Below are positions 43,955 to 53,887 of a stretch of 64,000 bases of DNA, one piece after another. Numbering within the stretch: position 1 is the stretch's first letter; each line of letters starts with the position of its first letter. Source of the DNA: Tianweitania populi (GTDB lineage Bacteria > Pseudomonadota > Alphaproteobacteria > Rhizobiales > Rhizobiaceae). A program made the position numbers and the translations under genes. The notes beneath the pieces were generated by a model. That model worked only from the letters and a program-made list of their open reading frames with translations. It had not been told where the DNA came from and made no database searches. The stretch is taken from the NCBI RefSeq assembly GCF_014652875.1, contig NZ_BMZQ01000001.1, positions 1,054,001 to 1,118,000 of the forward strand, given 5' to 3'.

Positions 43955-46516
43955 TCAAGACTTCGCGGCCGGAGCCCCGGCAGGAAGACCCCGCTTGGCG
44001 TCGGCATCCTTGTCGAGCATGGAGGGCCGCAGCTTGAAGAGGATCAGAAGCGGTCCCGCGATGAACAGCGACGAGTAGGTGCCGACAAAAACACCGATGA
44101 TGATAGCGAACACAAAGGACGAGATCACCTCACCGCCGAAGAAGTAGAGCGACGTCAAGGCAAGAAGCGTCGTCAGGCCGGTCAAGATCGTACGCGACAG
44201 CGTCTGGTTGAGCGCGAGGTCCAGCACTTGGTCGATCGGAATCTTCTTGTAGCGCCGCAGCATTTCGCGGATACGATCGTAGATCACCACCGTGTCGTTG
44301 ATCGAATAGCCGATCACCGTCAGGATCGCGGCAATGCTCGACAGGTTGAACTCCAGGCCGAAGAACACATACACGCCGACGATTACGATCACGTCGTGGA
44401 TCGTAGAAATCACTGCGCCGACGCCGAACTGCCATTCGAAACGGAACCAGATATAGATCAACAGCGCGAGCATCGACAAAACGATGCCCATCGTACCCGT
44501 CCAGGCAAGCTCGCCCGACACAGTCGGCCCGACCACCTCGACGCGGCGGAAGTCATAATCTTCGCTGAGTTCACCCTGCACCTTGGCGACAACCGACTGT
44601 TCGGCATTGTCGCCGGCCTGTTGCGTGCCGACGCGCACGATCATCGCGCCTTCATTGCCGAACTCCTGAACCTGGACTTCGCCCATGTTCAGCTCGCTCA
44701 AGCGAGCGCGAACGTCGGCCGCATCGGCCGTTTTGTCCTTGGCCTGAAGCTCGATCAGCGAGCCGCCGAGGAAGTCGATGCCGTAGTTGAACGGAGTGAC
44801 CGCGACCATGCCGATCACGACCAGCGAGATCAGGCCGGAAAGCGCAAAGCCGACATTGCGATAGCGCATGAAGGGGATCGAAGGATTAAGCGGCAGGTAA
44901 TGAACGAGACCCGCCGGATACTCCTTCGGCCGCGAGCGACGCACCCACAGCGCCACCAGCCAACGCGTCAGCGTAAACGCGGTGAACACGGTGGTGATGA
45001 TGCCGATGCCCAGCGTCACGGCGAAGCCACGCACAGGACCGGTGCCCATATAGAACAGGATCGCCGCCACGATGAAGGTCGTGACATTGGCGTCCACGAC
45101 GGTCGCAAGCGCCTGCTTGAAACCCTGGTCGAAGGATTGAACCAGCGATTTCCCTTGCGCGCGCTCCTCACGGACGCGCTCGAAGATGATGACGTTGGAG
45201 TCCACCGCCATGCCCATGGTGAGCACGATACCGGCAATACCGGGAAGCGTCAGCGTAGCGCCAAGCAGGGTCAGCAAGGCCACGATGAGCGCAACGTTCG
45301 CAGCCAGCGCGATGTTGGCGATCACGCCGAGCTTGCCGTAAACCAGCAGCATGCAGACCACCACCAGCACGGCGCCGACGGCTGAAGCCAGCTTGCCGGC
45401 ATTGATGGAGTCTTCACCGAGGCTCGGACCGACCGTGCGCTCTTCAACGATCGTCAAATCGGCAGGCAGAGCGCCGGCACGCAGCAGAACGGCCAGATCG
45501 CTGGCGCTCTGTGCATTGAAGTTGCCGGAAATCTGCCCCTGACCGCCAAGGATCGGCTCGCGGATTTGCGGCGCCGACACAACTTGGTTGTCGAGGATAA
45601 TGGCAAACAGCTTGCCGACATTCTGCTGCGTCGCCTGACCAAAGCGCTGTGCGCCCTGACTGTCGAAGCGAAACGACACGGTCCACTGGTTGCTGCGCTG
45701 GTCGAGCGAAGGCTGCGCGTCGGTCAGGTTTTCACCCGAGACGATGACGCGGTTTTCGATGAGATACGGTACGGGTGGATCATCGGTCGAATACATCACC
45801 GTCGATCCAGCCGGCGGGCGGCCATTGACGGCTTCCTGCACCGGCACGGTCTGATCCACCATCTGGAAGGTCAGCTTCGCGGTCTGGCCGAGAATATCCT
45901 TCAGACGCTGCGGATCCTGCAGACCCGGCACCTGAACCAGAATGCGGTCTGTGCCCTGGCGCTGGATGATCGGCTCGGTGGTGCCGAGCTCGTTGACGCG
46001 GCGGCCGATCACTTCAACAGACTGCTGAACAGCAGAGCTGGTGCGATAGGTGATGCCGGCATCCGTCAGCGTCAGCCGAAATAGCCCCTGCTCCGGCTCG
46101 TCGAGTGCCAATTCCGACACGCTGCCGGCGCTGAACAGGCTGGTGGAGATCGGCGCGGTTAGACCTTCAAGTGCGGTGCGCGCGGCATCGATCTGCTGCG
46201 AGTCGCGAACCCGCACCTGTACTGCGCGATTGGTGCCTGAAAGGCCGGAATAGCCGATCTTGGCATCGCGCAGCGTGTTGCGGATCGAATCGCGCGTCGC
46301 TTCAAGACGATCGTTGATCAGATCCTGCTGGCTGACCTGCAACAGGATGTGCGAGCCACCCTGCAGATCGAGGCCGAGCGTCATCGCGCGCTTCGGCAAC
46401 CAGCTCGGCAGCGAGTCGATGACCTGCTGAGACAACATGTTCGGGATCGAGACCAGAACGCCCAAGGCTACGACGAGCCAGATCGCGAAGGTCTTCCAGC
46501 GGGAAAAATAAAGCAT
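43955..46516 (-). CDS. secDF: protein translocase subunits SecD and SecF, fused
   Basis: An 853-residue SecDF fusion that uses the proton gradient to pull exported proteins through SecYEG. The SecD half has the D1 motif DLQGGSHILLQV near 50, the large periplasmic P1 domain, and membrane spans with GIVLTMGMAVDSNVIIFERVREE. The SecF half starts near 550 (FMRYRNVGFALSG) with NYGIDFLGGS and GYSINDTVVIYDRIRE. Twelve spans are expected in total. It lies 53 bases after yajC in the same direction and is followed by the Mth938-like gene. Confidence 0.97.
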   Translation of the reverse strand: MLYFSRWKTFAIWLVVALGVLVSIPNMLSQQVIDSLPSWLPKRAMTLGLDLQGGSHILLQVSQQDLINDRLEATRDSIRNTLRDAKIGYSGLSGTNRAVQVRVRDSQQIDAARTALEGLTAPISTSLFSAGSVSELALDEPEQGLFRLTLTDAGITYRTSSAVQQSVEVIGRRVNELGTTEPIIQRQGTDRILVQVPGLQDPQRLKDILGQTAKLTFQMVDQTVPVQEAVNGRPPAGSTVMYSTDDPPVPYLIENRVIVSGENLTDAQPSLDQRSNQWTVSFRFDSQGAQRFGQATQQNVGKLFAIILDNQVVSAPQIREPILGGQGQISGNFNAQSASDLAVLLRAGALPADLTIVEERTVGPSLGEDSINAGKLASAVGAVLVVVCMLLVYGKLGVIANIALAANVALIVALLTLLGATLTLPGIAGIVLTMGMAVDSNVIIFERVREERAQGKSLVQSFDQGFKQALATVVDANVTTFIVAAILFYMGTGPVRGFAVTLGIGIITTVFTAFTLTRWLVALWVRRSRPKEYPAGLVHYLPLNPSIPFMRYRNVGFALSGLISLVVIGMVAVTPFNYGIDFLGGSLIELQAKDKTADAADVRARLSELNMGEVQVQEFGNEGAMIVRVGTQQAGDNAEQSVVAKVQGELSEDYDFRRVEVVGPTVSGELAWTGTMGIVLSMLALLIYIWFRFEWQFGVGAVISTIHDVIVIVGVYVFFGLEFNLSSIAAILTVIGYSINDTVVIYDRIREMLRRYKKIPIDQVLDLALNQTLSRTILTGLTTLLALTSLYFFGGEVISSFVFAIIIGVFVGTYSSLFIAGPLLILFKLRPSMLDKDADAKRGLPAGAPAAKS

Positions 46517-46569
46517 GTTGCCTCTATCGGCGCAAAGTCGTTACGGCGGGCATGCCGCCGCGAATGCGG

Positions 46570-46911
46570 TTATTTCTTGGCGTTCTGGTTGGCGACTGGT
46601 TCGCCCTTCACGCGCACATCGGCGATCGTGGAGCGCAAGGCCGTCACCTTGAGGCCGTTGCCGAGATCGACTTCGAGTTCGTTGTCGTCGATCACCTTGA
46701 CGACCTTGCCGATCAGACCGCCGCCGGTAACAACCGTATCACCGCGCCGCACATTCGACAGCATGTCGCCACGCTTCTTCAGCTGGGCGCGCTGCGGACG
46801 GATGATCAGGAAGTACATGATGACGAAGATCAGGATGAACGGCAGAACGCTCATCAGGATTTCAGGTGTCCCGCCGGTTACGGATTGGGCATAGGCCGGT
46901 GTGACGAACAT
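46570..46911 (-). CDS. yajC: preprotein translocase subunit YajC
   Basis: A 113-residue single-span membrane protein of the Sec holotranslocon. The membrane helix ILMSVLPFILIFVIMYFLII (about 18-37) is followed by the signature RPQRAQLKKRGDMLSNVRRGD and a small beta domain with VVTGGGLIGKVVKVIDDNELEVDLGNG. It leads the operon yajC-secDF-Mth938-like-NDUFAF6-like. It is divergent from the DUF815 ATPase; the 182-bp gap should hold both promoters. Confidence 0.96.
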   Translation of the reverse strand: MFVTPAYAQSVTGGTPEILMSVLPFILIFVIMYFLIIRPQRAQLKKRGDMLSNVRRGDTVVTGGGLIGKVVKVIDDNELEVDLGNGLKVTALRSTIADVRVKGEPVANQNAKK

Positions 46912-47093
46912 GCTGCGAATCTCCAGACAAAGCGATAGGCGGCAGGCCCGAGGCCTCCCGAAAGTGCGCGGACTATAGTCGCCCGCCGCGTAGAAGCAAC
47001 CGCCTCACCCGCTCACTCCCGCGCTTTTCGCATGCCGTACCGCGTGGTACACCTCGTTGCTAACCCCTTTCCGCAAGAGAGTTACGAGTGATT

Positions 47094-47963
47094 ATGAACG
47101 GAGCAGACCTTCAAGCGCTGGGTTCCAAGCTGGATCGTCTCATCGCGGCGATCGAACGGCTGGGGCCCCAACCCGCCCTCGCCCCCGACTTCGCGCAGGC
47201 CGATTGCTATGTCTGGTCGGCCGAAAAAACCGCGCTGGACCCCGTTCCGAACGTTAATCGTGTACAGATCGGCTTGATCAAGGGCGTCGATCACGTGCGC
47301 GATATCCTGGTCGACAACACCGAACGCTTCGCTAGGGGTTTGCCTGCCAACAACGTGCTGCTTTGGGGTGCGCGCGGGATGGGCAAGTCATCGCTGGTGA
47401 AGGCCGCTCACGCCGCGATCAATCATGCGTCAGATCGCCCGCTGAAGCTGATCGAGATCCACCGCGAGGACATCGACACGCTGCCCAAGCTGCTCGGCAT
47501 GCTGAAAAGCTCGGACGACCGCTTCATCCTGTTTTGCGATGACCTCTCCTTCGATCATGACGACACCTCCTACAAGTCGCTGAAGGCCGCGCTTGAAGGC
47601 GGGGTTGAGGGCCGGCCGGAAAACGTCATCTTCTATGCGACCTCCAACCGCCGCCACCTCCTGCCGCGCGACATGATCGACAATGAGCGGTCCACCGCGA
47701 TTAATCCCGGCGAGGCGGTCGAGGAAAAGGTCTCGCTGTCCGACCGCTTCGGCCTCTGGCTCGGCTTCCATAAATGCAGCCAGGACGATTACCTAGCGAT
47801 GGTCAAAGGCTATGCCGAGCACTACCGCCTTAGCATCGACGCCGATCGCCTGATTGCCGAGGCGCTGGAATGGGCCACCACGCGCGGCAGTCGTTCCGGC
47901 CGCGTTGCATGGCAGTTCGTGCAGGATCTTGCCGGACGGCTGGGTCAGCCACTGAAAGGCTGA
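47094..47963 (+). CDS. DUF815 family AAA-type ATPase
   Basis: A 289-residue P-loop ATPase. Walker A is NVLLWGARGMGKSSLVKA (GARGMGKSS near 92-100), Walker B is FILFCDDLSFD, and a sensor-like VIFYATSNRRHLLPR follows. These are the hallmarks of DUF815. The function is unknown; homologues sit next to yajC-secDF in many Rhizobiales genomes. ATG 47094 is preferred; a GTG at 47088 is an alternative. It converges with the LytM-domain gene. Confidence 0.9.
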   Translation: MNGADLQALGSKLDRLIAAIERLGPQPALAPDFAQADCYVWSAEKTALDPVPNVNRVQIGLIKGVDHVRDILVDNTERFARGLPANNVLLWGARGMGKSSLVKAAHAAINHASDRPLKLIEIHREDIDTLPKLLGMLKSSDDRFILFCDDLSFDHDDTSYKSLKAALEGGVEGRPENVIFYATSNRRHLLPRDMIDNERSTAINPGEAVEEKVSLSDRFGLWLGFHKCSQDDYLAMVKGYAEHYRLSIDADRLIAEALEWATTRGSRSGRVAWQFVQDLAGRLGQPLKG

Positions 47964-47972
47964 AACGAAAAA

Positions 47973-47999
47973 GCCCGCCACGCGTGAAAGCGGGCGGGC
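47973..47999 (-). terminator. terminator of the NlpD-like gene
   Basis: On the minus strand GCCCGCC pairs with GGCGGGC and is followed by TTTTTCGTTT. In the plus direction only AATTCT follows, so it mainly serves the minus-strand gene. Confidence 0.75.
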
Positions 48000-48053
48000 A
48001 ATTCTGGGAGCCGGACTGGAGAAAACGGCCCCCGGTCGTGGATTGTAGCCTTG

Positions 48054-48084
48054 CTATTCCAGGAAGGTACTATTCCAGGAAGGT
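48054..48084. repeat. 16-bp tandem duplication at the 3' end of the NlpD-like gene
   Basis: CTATTCCAGGAAGGT occurs at 48054-48068 and 48070-48084, one base apart. The second copy carries the last codons and stop of the gene; the first lies just after the stop. It looks like a recent slippage or duplication that preserved the reading frame end. Confidence 0.9.
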
Positions 48085-49251
48085 CGAGGGATCGACCGGC
48101 GAAGAATTCTTGCGCACTTCGAAGTGGAGCTTCGGGCTCTCGGTAGAACCACTCATGCCAGACAGCGCCAGTTCCTGACCGCGCTTGACGGTCTGGCCGC
48201 GCTGAACCTTCAGCGAGCTGGCATGGCCGTACACCGTGACCAAACCATTCTCGTGGCGCACCAGAACGGTGTTGCCGAATTCCTTGAGGCCGTCGCCGGC
48301 ATAAATCACGACGCCATTCTCGGCAGCCTTCACCGGCGTGCCTTCCGGCACGGCGATGTCGATGCCGTCGCCAGCCTTGCCGCCACCCTTGCCGTAGTTG
48401 GAGATGACCTTGCCGCGTACCGGCCAGCGCATCTTGCCAATGCCAGTGCCGCCTGGTGCTTCCGCGTCCGAGTCTTCCACGATCGCGCGGGCCGTCTGCT
48501 TCGGCGGCGTATAGGATGCCTGTTGAGCCGGAGCCTCGGCAGGCTTTGCGGTTGCGACCTGCGGGGCAGCTGGCGCGACGGCAGGTGCTGCCGGAGCGGC
48601 GACCGGCGGAGCCAGCGGCTTCGGTGCTGCGGCGGCAACCTGGGCCTGCGCGGGCAGTGCCGGCTTCGATCCGGCGCCCGGCACGGTGAGGGTCTGGCCG
48701 ATGCGGATATTGCCGTCGCTCAACCCATTGGCGGCCTTGATGCTGTCGACGCTGGCGCCGGTCTTGCGGGAAACCGAAGACAGGGTATCGCCTGATTCAA
48801 CCGTATAGCTGCCGCCGCGAGCCTGTGCCCTGGTCGGCGTACTCGGAAGAGACGGAGCGGGCTTCGGAAGCGACGCGACCTGAACCGGCTGTGGCTGGCT
48901 TGAAACCGGCGGAAGCGCTGCACTGCGCGACCCCATCGGTGCGTCGCTGGCGGCCGGCGACAAGGGCGGCAGACTGGAGCGGCCGGACTGACCGCCGGAC
49001 ATGCTCACCGGCGCCATCGCGCTGCGCTGAACCGTTCCGCTCGGTGCGGCCGGGAGAGCCGACGGCGCCTGGCTGTAAGACCGGTTCGCCGGCGCGGCCG
49101 TAGCCGTCTGCGTTCCCGTGGAAGAGGTTGTGAACATGTCGCTCGTAAAGCGCGACACGCCGGAGGAGCAACCAGCGGCAACGCCCGCCAGAAGAAGTGC
49201 GGCGCCCCGAAGCATGAGGCGACCATTCCCGTTCAGGACTTTTAATTGCAT
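48070..49251 (-). CDS. nlpD: NlpD/DipM-like LysM and LytM (M23) domain lipoprotein
   Basis: A 393-residue envelope protein with a lipoprotein signal ending LLAGVAAG-Cys-SSG, a Pro/Ala/Ser-rich linker, one LysM domain (SYTVESGDTLSSVSRKTGAS near 145-190) and a C-terminal LytM domain. The first zinc-site His of active M23 enzymes is Asp here (GDGIDIA), so it is probably an amidase activator like NlpD, not an enzyme. Gene order surE-pcm-nlpD matches the gamma-proteobacterial operon. The start is uncertain: ATG 49251, GTG 49266 or ATG 49215. Confidence 0.88.
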   Translation of the reverse strand: MQLKVLNGNGRLMLRGAALLLAGVAAGCSSGVSRFTSDMFTTSSTGTQTATAAPANRSYSQAPSALPAAPSGTVQRSAMAPVSMSGGQSGRSSLPPLSPAASDAPMGSRSAALPPVSSQPQPVQVASLPKPAPSLPSTPTRAQARGGSYTVESGDTLSSVSRKTGASVDSIKAANGLSDGNIRIGQTLTVPGAGSKPALPAQAQVAAAAPKPLAPPVAAPAAPAVAPAAPQVATAKPAEAPAQQASYTPPKQTARAIVEDSDAEAPGGTGIGKMRWPVRGKVISNYGKGGGKAGDGIDIAVPEGTPVKAAENGVVIYAGDGLKEFGNTVLVRHENGLVTVYGHASSLKVQRGQTVKRGQELALSGMSGSTESPKLHFEVRKNSSPVDPSTFLE

Positions 49252-49359
49252 GGTACCGACCCGCACCCACCCGTTACAAACTATGGAGTGTATTAAGCGC
49301 GATTAGCGTTACTGGCCGGTTAATTCAGGGATTATGTCAGCAAGTTTTAGCAGAAGATC

Positions 49360-50013
49360 TTAGAGCGCTTCCGCCATGCCGTGGGCAATCGGCTGCAACC
49401 GCACCAGACCCACTTCCTGTTCCTCGAAGCGGCTGCCGGTCTTGGTGAGCCGTACCAGCATCTGCGGCTCGTCCGGCGGCCCGATCGGCGCGATCATCAC
49501 GCCGCCGCTCGACAACTGATCCACGAAGCCGCGCGGCAGTTCGTCAAAGGAAGCCCAGGAAATAATCCGGTCGAACGGACCTTCGGCAGCAACGCCGTGC
49601 GCGCCGTCGGCCTGGCGAAGAAGCACATTGCCGATACCGAGCGCTTCCAGCCTGGCACGTGCCTGCTGCACCAGGGCCTTGTAGCGATCGAGAGAAAGAA
49701 TGCGGCCCGATAGACGTCCCATCACGGCCGCCGTGTAGCCGGTGCCCGTTCCGATCTCGAGCACGCGGACACTGCTCGTCAGATCGAGCGCCGAAATCAC
49801 CGTTGCCTGAATATCGACGCCTTCCAGCGCCTCGCCGCAAGGGATCGGCAGCATCCGGTCCGACCAAGCATGGTCCTGCCACTGGTTCGGCACGAAACCG
49901 CGGCGCGGCGTGGCTTCAAAGGCCGACAAGACGGTCTTGTCCGTCAGCCCCTTTCCGCGAAGCCGCAGCATGAATGCGGCAAAGCCTTCGCGATCCAGCG
50001 CGTCGGGTGTCAT
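49360..50013 (-). CDS. pcm: protein-L-isoaspartate O-methyltransferase
   Basis: A 217-residue SAM-dependent enzyme that repairs isoaspartyl damage in old proteins. The SAM-binding motif I is [17 protein letters not shown] at about 80-96, with the upstream substrate segment [15 protein letters not shown]. It overlaps surE by 4 bases, and the coupling surE-pcm is widespread. Confidence 0.95.
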   Translation of the reverse strand: MTPDALDREGFAAFMLRLRGKGLTDKTVLSAFEATPRRGFVPNQWQDHAWSDRMLPIPCGEALEGVDIQATVISALDLTSSVRVLEIGTGTGYTAAVMGRLSGRILSLDRYKALVQQARARLEALGIGNVLLRQADGAHGVAAEGPFDRIISWASFDELPRGFVDQLSSGGVMIAPIGPPDEPQMLVRLTKTGSRFEEQEVGLVRLQPIAHGMAEAL

Positions 50014-50768
50014 TGAAGCGCAGCTCGCACGAGGTCCTGAACCTCGTAGGCCGTAAGATCGAGCTTCAGCGGCGTGACGGAAATGTGGTCGGCGCGCAGG
50101 GCATGCAGGTCCGTCCCTTCCGGGATCTCGGTCTCGCCGCGTCCAAAGCGCAGCCAGTAATAAGGCAACCCGCGACCGTCGTTTCGAGCATCAACCGTGA
50201 TGCCGTAAACGAGCTTGCCCTGCCGTGTTACGACATGACCCTGCACCGCATCAGGCTGGCAGTTCGGGAAGTTGACGTTGAGCAGAACGCCCTGCGGCAG
50301 GTCGATATCGATCAGGCGCTTCAAAAGCGCCGGCGCATGGGCTTCAACCGTGTTCCACGGCACGACGCGCCCATCATTGGCGAACGTATAGCCCTGGCTG
50401 AGCGCAATGGAGCGGATGCCGAGCAGCGTGCCTTCCATCGCACCCGCCACGGTGCCGGAATAGGTCACGTCATCGGCGACATTCGAGCCGGAATTGACGC
50501 CGGACAGGATGAGGTCCGGCGGCTCGGGCATGAGGTTACGCACGCCCATGATGACGCAATCCGTTGGCGTACCGCGCACCGCATAATGCCGGTCGTCGAT
50601 GCGGCGCATGCGCAGCGGTTCGGAAATCGACAGCGAATGCGAGAAGCCGGACTGGTCCGTTTCCGGCGCGACGACCCAGATGTCGTCGCTCAGCGTGCGA
50701 GCGATCCGCTCGAGCGAGGCAAGGCCCTCGGCATGAATGCCGTCGTCATTGGTCAGAAGAATGCGCAT
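50010..50768 (-). CDS. surE: 5'/3'-nucleotidase SurE
   Basis: A 252-residue metal-dependent phosphatase acting on nucleoside monophosphates. The N-terminal metal site is [16 protein letters not shown] (Asp8-Asp9), with Ser in [16 protein letters not shown] and Asn in [19 protein letters not shown]. It lies 48 bases after serS and is coupled to pcm by a 4-base overlap, in the minus-strand unit serS-surE-pcm-nlpD. Confidence 0.96.
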   Translation of the reverse strand: MRILLTNDDGIHAEGLASLERIARTLSDDIWVVAPETDQSGFSHSLSISEPLRMRRIDDRHYAVRGTPTDCVIMGVRNLMPEPPDLILSGVNSGSNVADDVTYSGTVAGAMEGTLLGIRSIALSQGYTFANDGRVVPWNTVEAHAPALLKRLIDIDLPQGVLLNVNFPNCQPDAVQGHVVTRQGKLVYGITVDARNDGRGLPYYWLRFGRGETEIPEGTDLHALRADHISVTPLKLDLTAYEVQDLVRAALQ

Positions 50769-50816
50769 GCTAAGCCTATCCCCGAAGCCTGTCCCGCTGG
50801 CGGCTTGACTGGCAAC

Positions 50817-52124
50817 TCAACGGCCGCCGATCCGCTCCTTGCCTCCCATGTAGGCGCGAAGCACCTGCGGAACAGTGACACTGCCATCCTCATTCTGGTA
50901 ATTCTCGAGGACGCCAATCAGAGCGCGGCCCACAGCCGTGCCCGAACCGTTCAGCGTATGAACGAAGCGCGTGCCCTTCTCGTCCTTGACGCGATAACGC
51001 GCATCCATGCGGCGCGCCTGGAAATCACCGCAAACCGAGCAGGACGAAATCTCGCGATAGGTGTTTTGGCCGGGCAGCCAGACCTCGATGTCATAGGTCT
51101 TGCGCGCACCGAAGCCCATATCGCCGGTGCAAAGCACCACCGTGCGGAACGGCAGTTCAAGCTTCTTCAGCACGGTTTCCGCGCAGTCGGTCATGCGATC
51201 ATGCTCGGCAAGCGAGCTGTCGGCATCGGTGATCGACACCATCTCGACCTTGTTGAACTGATGCTGGCGCAGCATGCCCCGGGTGTCGCGTCCGGCCGAA
51301 CCGGCTTCCGAGCGGAAGCATGGCGTCAGCGCCGTAAAGCGCAAGGGCAGCTGTTCCTGGTTCAGGATCTGCTCCCGCACCAGGTTGGTCAGCGGAACCT
51401 CGGCCGTCGGGATCAAGCCGAGCCGTGTTTCACCGTGCGGCGTGAAGAAAAGGTCTTCCTCGAATTTCGGCAGCTGGTTGGTTCCAAACAGCGCATTGTC
51501 GCGCACCATCAGCGGCACTTGCACTTCCGTGTAGCCGTGCTCGGTTGTGTGCAGATCGAGCATGAACTGGCCGATCGACCGCTCCAGCCTTGCCAGATCG
51601 CCCTTCAGCACCGTGAAGCGCGAGCCGGAAATCTTGGCAGCCGCCTCGAAGTCCATCAGCCCCATCGCCTCGCCGAGCTCGTAATGCTCGCGCGGCTTGT
51701 TCGGCATGTTGGCCTTGCGCGCTTCGATCAGCTCGTTGCCGAAACGGCGCACTTCCACATTGTCATGCTCGTCCTTGCCTTTCGGCACCTCCGGGAGCGG
51801 CAGGTTCGGGATGTTGGCAAGCGCGTCATTCAGCTCGTTGTCGAGCCGGCGCTCTTCCGCCTCGCCGCCCTGGATGAAGGCCTTGATGTCAGCAACTTCA
51901 GCCTTCAGCGCCTCGGCCTTGGCGGAATCGCCCGATCGCATCGCATTGCCGATTTCCTTGGACGCGGCATTGCGGCGCTCCTGCGCTTCCTGCAGCCGGC
52001 CGAGATGGGCACGGCGCGCTTCATCCAGCGCGATCAAAGCCTCGGCCTGGGGCGCGGCCGAGCGCGATGCCAGAGCAGCATCGAGAACGGCCGGGTTTTC
52101 GCGAATCCACTTGATGTCGAGCAT
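50817..52124 (-). CDS. serS: seryl-tRNA synthetase
   Basis: A 435-residue class II synthetase. The N-terminal coiled-coil arm (about 25-105) binds the long variable arm of tRNA-Ser. Motif 2 is [22 protein letters not shown] and motif 3 is [19 protein letters not shown]. The start [19 protein letters not shown] matches the family. It is the first gene after the tatABC terminator, with serS-surE spaced by 48 bases. Confidence 0.98.
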   Translation of the reverse strand: MLDIKWIRENPAVLDAALASRSAAPQAEALIALDEARRAHLGRLQEAQERRNAASKEIGNAMRSGDSAKAEALKAEVADIKAFIQGGEAEERRLDNELNDALANIPNLPLPEVPKGKDEHDNVEVRRFGNELIEARKANMPNKPREHYELGEAMGLMDFEAAAKISGSRFTVLKGDLARLERSIGQFMLDLHTTEHGYTEVQVPLMVRDNALFGTNQLPKFEEDLFFTPHGETRLGLIPTAEVPLTNLVREQILNQEQLPLRFTALTPCFRSEAGSAGRDTRGMLRQHQFNKVEMVSITDADSSLAEHDRMTDCAETVLKKLELPFRTVVLCTGDMGFGARKTYDIEVWLPGQNTYREISSCSVCGDFQARRMDARYRVKDEKGTRFVHTLNGSGTAVGRALIGVLENYQNEDGSVTVPQVLRAYMGGKERIGGR

Positions 52125-52195
52125 GTCAGAACGTCCGGTACTATTTCAGCCGGGCGTAAACCGCGCGCCGCCCCCATGCAAGACCGAGATAGCAA

Positions 52196-52219
52196 AAGGG
52201 GCGCCTTTCGACGCCCCTT
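52196..52219 (-). terminator. terminator of the tatABC operon
   Basis: AAGGGGCG pairs with CGCCCCTT around an 8-base loop; on the minus strand it is followed by TTGCTATC after the stem-end TT. It begins 30 bases after the tatC stop. Confidence 0.75.
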
Positions 52220-52248
52220 CAATCAGCAAACACTCATCAACGAAGCCG

Positions 52249-53109
52249 TTAAGCCGGCTTCACATCATCCGGATCGACAACCGCCGGAACGACTTCCACA
52301 GCTGCCGCTTCGTCGCGGACGTGCTGCTCCTTGGCACGATTGCGTTCGATCAATCGCGCCATCCAGATCGAGGCTTCGTAAAGAAGGATCGTCGGCAGCG
52401 CCAAGCCGATCTGGCTGACAGGATCCGGCGGCGTGAGAACTGCGGCCGCGATAAAGGCCAGCACGATCGCCCACTTGCGCTTGCCCGCAAGCGACTCCGC
52501 CGTCAGCAGACCAACGCGCGCCAGCAGCGTCGTGACCACCGGGAGCTGGAACACAAGGCCGAAGGAAAAGATCAGCGTCATGATGAGGCTGAGATATTCC
52601 GACACTTTCGGCAGCAGCGAAATCTGGATGTCCTGCCCCGGTCCAACCTGCTGCATGGCAAGGAAGAACCACATCACCATAGGCGTGAAGAAGAAGTACA
52701 CCAGCGCCGCACCCATCAGGAACAGGATGGGCGATGCGATCAGGAACGGCAGGAAGGCAGCGCGCTCGTTCTTGTAGAGGCCCGGCGCCACGAACTTGTA
52801 GATCTGCGCGGCCACCATCGGAAATGACAGAACCAAGCCGCCGAACATTGCGAGCTTGATCTGCGTGAAGAAAAATTCCTGCGGCGCCGTATAGATCAGC
52901 TCGACTCGGCCATCATTCAGGCCGGCCCAGATCGTCGCCCATTTGAACGGGATGACCAGCAGATCGAACAGCTTTTGCGCGAAGAAGAAGCAGATCAGAA
53001 AGGCGACAAAGAAGCCGCCGATGGCCCAGATCAGGCGCGAACGCAGCTCGATCAGATGATCGAGCAACGGCGCCGAGGACTGTTCGATTTCGTCGTTCGA
53101 CGTCGTCAC
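52249..53109 (-). CDS. tatC: Sec-independent (Tat) translocase subunit TatC
   Basis: A 286-residue six-span membrane protein that recognises twin-arginine signals. Conserved parts are PLLDHLIELRSRLIWAIGGF at the N-terminus, FEFF-type text PQEFFFTQIKLAMFGGLVLSFP, and the later spans with FGLVFQLPVVTTLLARVGL. The C-terminal tail (about 255-286) is rich in Ala, Val, Asp and Glu. It overlaps tatB by 4 bases. Confidence 0.97.
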   Translation of the reverse strand: MTTSNDEIEQSSAPLLDHLIELRSRLIWAIGGFFVAFLICFFFAQKLFDLLVIPFKWATIWAGLNDGRVELIYTAPQEFFFTQIKLAMFGGLVLSFPMVAAQIYKFVAPGLYKNERAAFLPFLIASPILFLMGAALVYFFFTPMVMWFFLAMQQVGPGQDIQISLLPKVSEYLSLIMTLIFSFGLVFQLPVVTTLLARVGLLTAESLAGKRKWAIVLAFIAAAVLTPPDPVSQIGLALPTILLYEASIWMARLIERNRAKEQHVRDEAAAVEVVPAVVDPDDVKPA

Positions 53110-53849
53110 GTGTCTGTTCCGGTTTCTTTGGGCTTGCGAACGCGAACAGGCTTTTCAACGGCCGCTCCGTTCATGCCGGTGGAAGCAGCAGCGGTTTTCT
53201 TGGCAGGCGCTTTCACCTTCGGAGCGTCCGAGCCTGCAACAGCCGGTGCCTTGGTCGCACGCGGCGCGCGCACCTTCTTCACCGGGTCTGCAGCAGCAAC
53301 GGGCGTTGCGGCCGGCGCAGCAGTCGCTGTGCTTGGCCTAGCCAATGGCGCTGGTGCTGCCGAAGCCACCGGCGCAACCGGTGCCACAACTTCGACCGGC
53401 TGAGCCGATGCAGGTACCGCCAAGCCCGATGCTTCCTTCGGTGCCTCGCCGGTCAAAGCGGCCGGCACAGCCGTCGCACCGGTCTTCAGCGGTTCGGCAG
53501 CCGAGGCTTCGGTCGGAGCGGGCGTCGATGGTGCCGGCGTCGAAGGCCGCATGATCGAATCCATGCCCGCGCGAACGTCGGCGGCAGCCTTCTCCATCGG
53601 ATTGAACGCCTTCCGGATTTCGTTCTTCGGATTGAGCGAGCGCAGGTCGTTGACCGACTTGCGGACATCATCCAACTCGGCTTCCTTCAAAGCCTCATCG
53701 AACTGCTTGCGAAAGTCGCCCGCCATCGACGTCATTTTCGAAGTGAACTTGCCGAAGGTGCGCAGCATCTTCGGCAAGTCCTTCGGGCCCACGACCACGA
53801 TCATGACGATCGCAATCACGAGCATCTCGGTCCAACCGATCTCGAACAT
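53106..53849 (-). CDS. tatB: Tat translocase subunit TatB
   Basis: A 247-residue TatB: a short N-terminal membrane helix in MFEIGWTEMLVIAIVMIVVVGPKDLP, an amphipathic helix (about 25-75, RTFGKFTSKMTSMAGDFRKQF), then a long Ala/Pro/Lys-rich tail (about 95-247), longer than in E. coli (171 residues) and probably disordered. It lies between tatA and tatC, 38 bases after tatA. Confidence 0.95.
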   Translation of the reverse strand: MFEIGWTEMLVIAIVMIVVVGPKDLPKMLRTFGKFTSKMTSMAGDFRKQFDEALKEAELDDVRKSVNDLRSLNPKNEIRKAFNPMEKAAADVRAGMDSIMRPSTPAPSTPAPTEASAAEPLKTGATAVPAALTGEAPKEASGLAVPASAQPVEVVAPVAPVASAAPAPLARPSTATAAPAATPVAAADPVKKVRAPRATKAPAVAGSDAPKVKAPAKKTAAASTGMNGAAVEKPVRVRKPKETGTDT

Positions 53850-53887
53850 CAGAACTGTTCCCGCTTAAGAACTCGGCGCGGAACGCG

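Noticed and set aside
49974-52418. 814-codon open frame on the plus strand opposite surE and serS
   Set aside because: It crosses the surE-serS gene boundary in antisense and encodes a His/Arg/Ala-rich sequence with no domain; surE and serS are certain.
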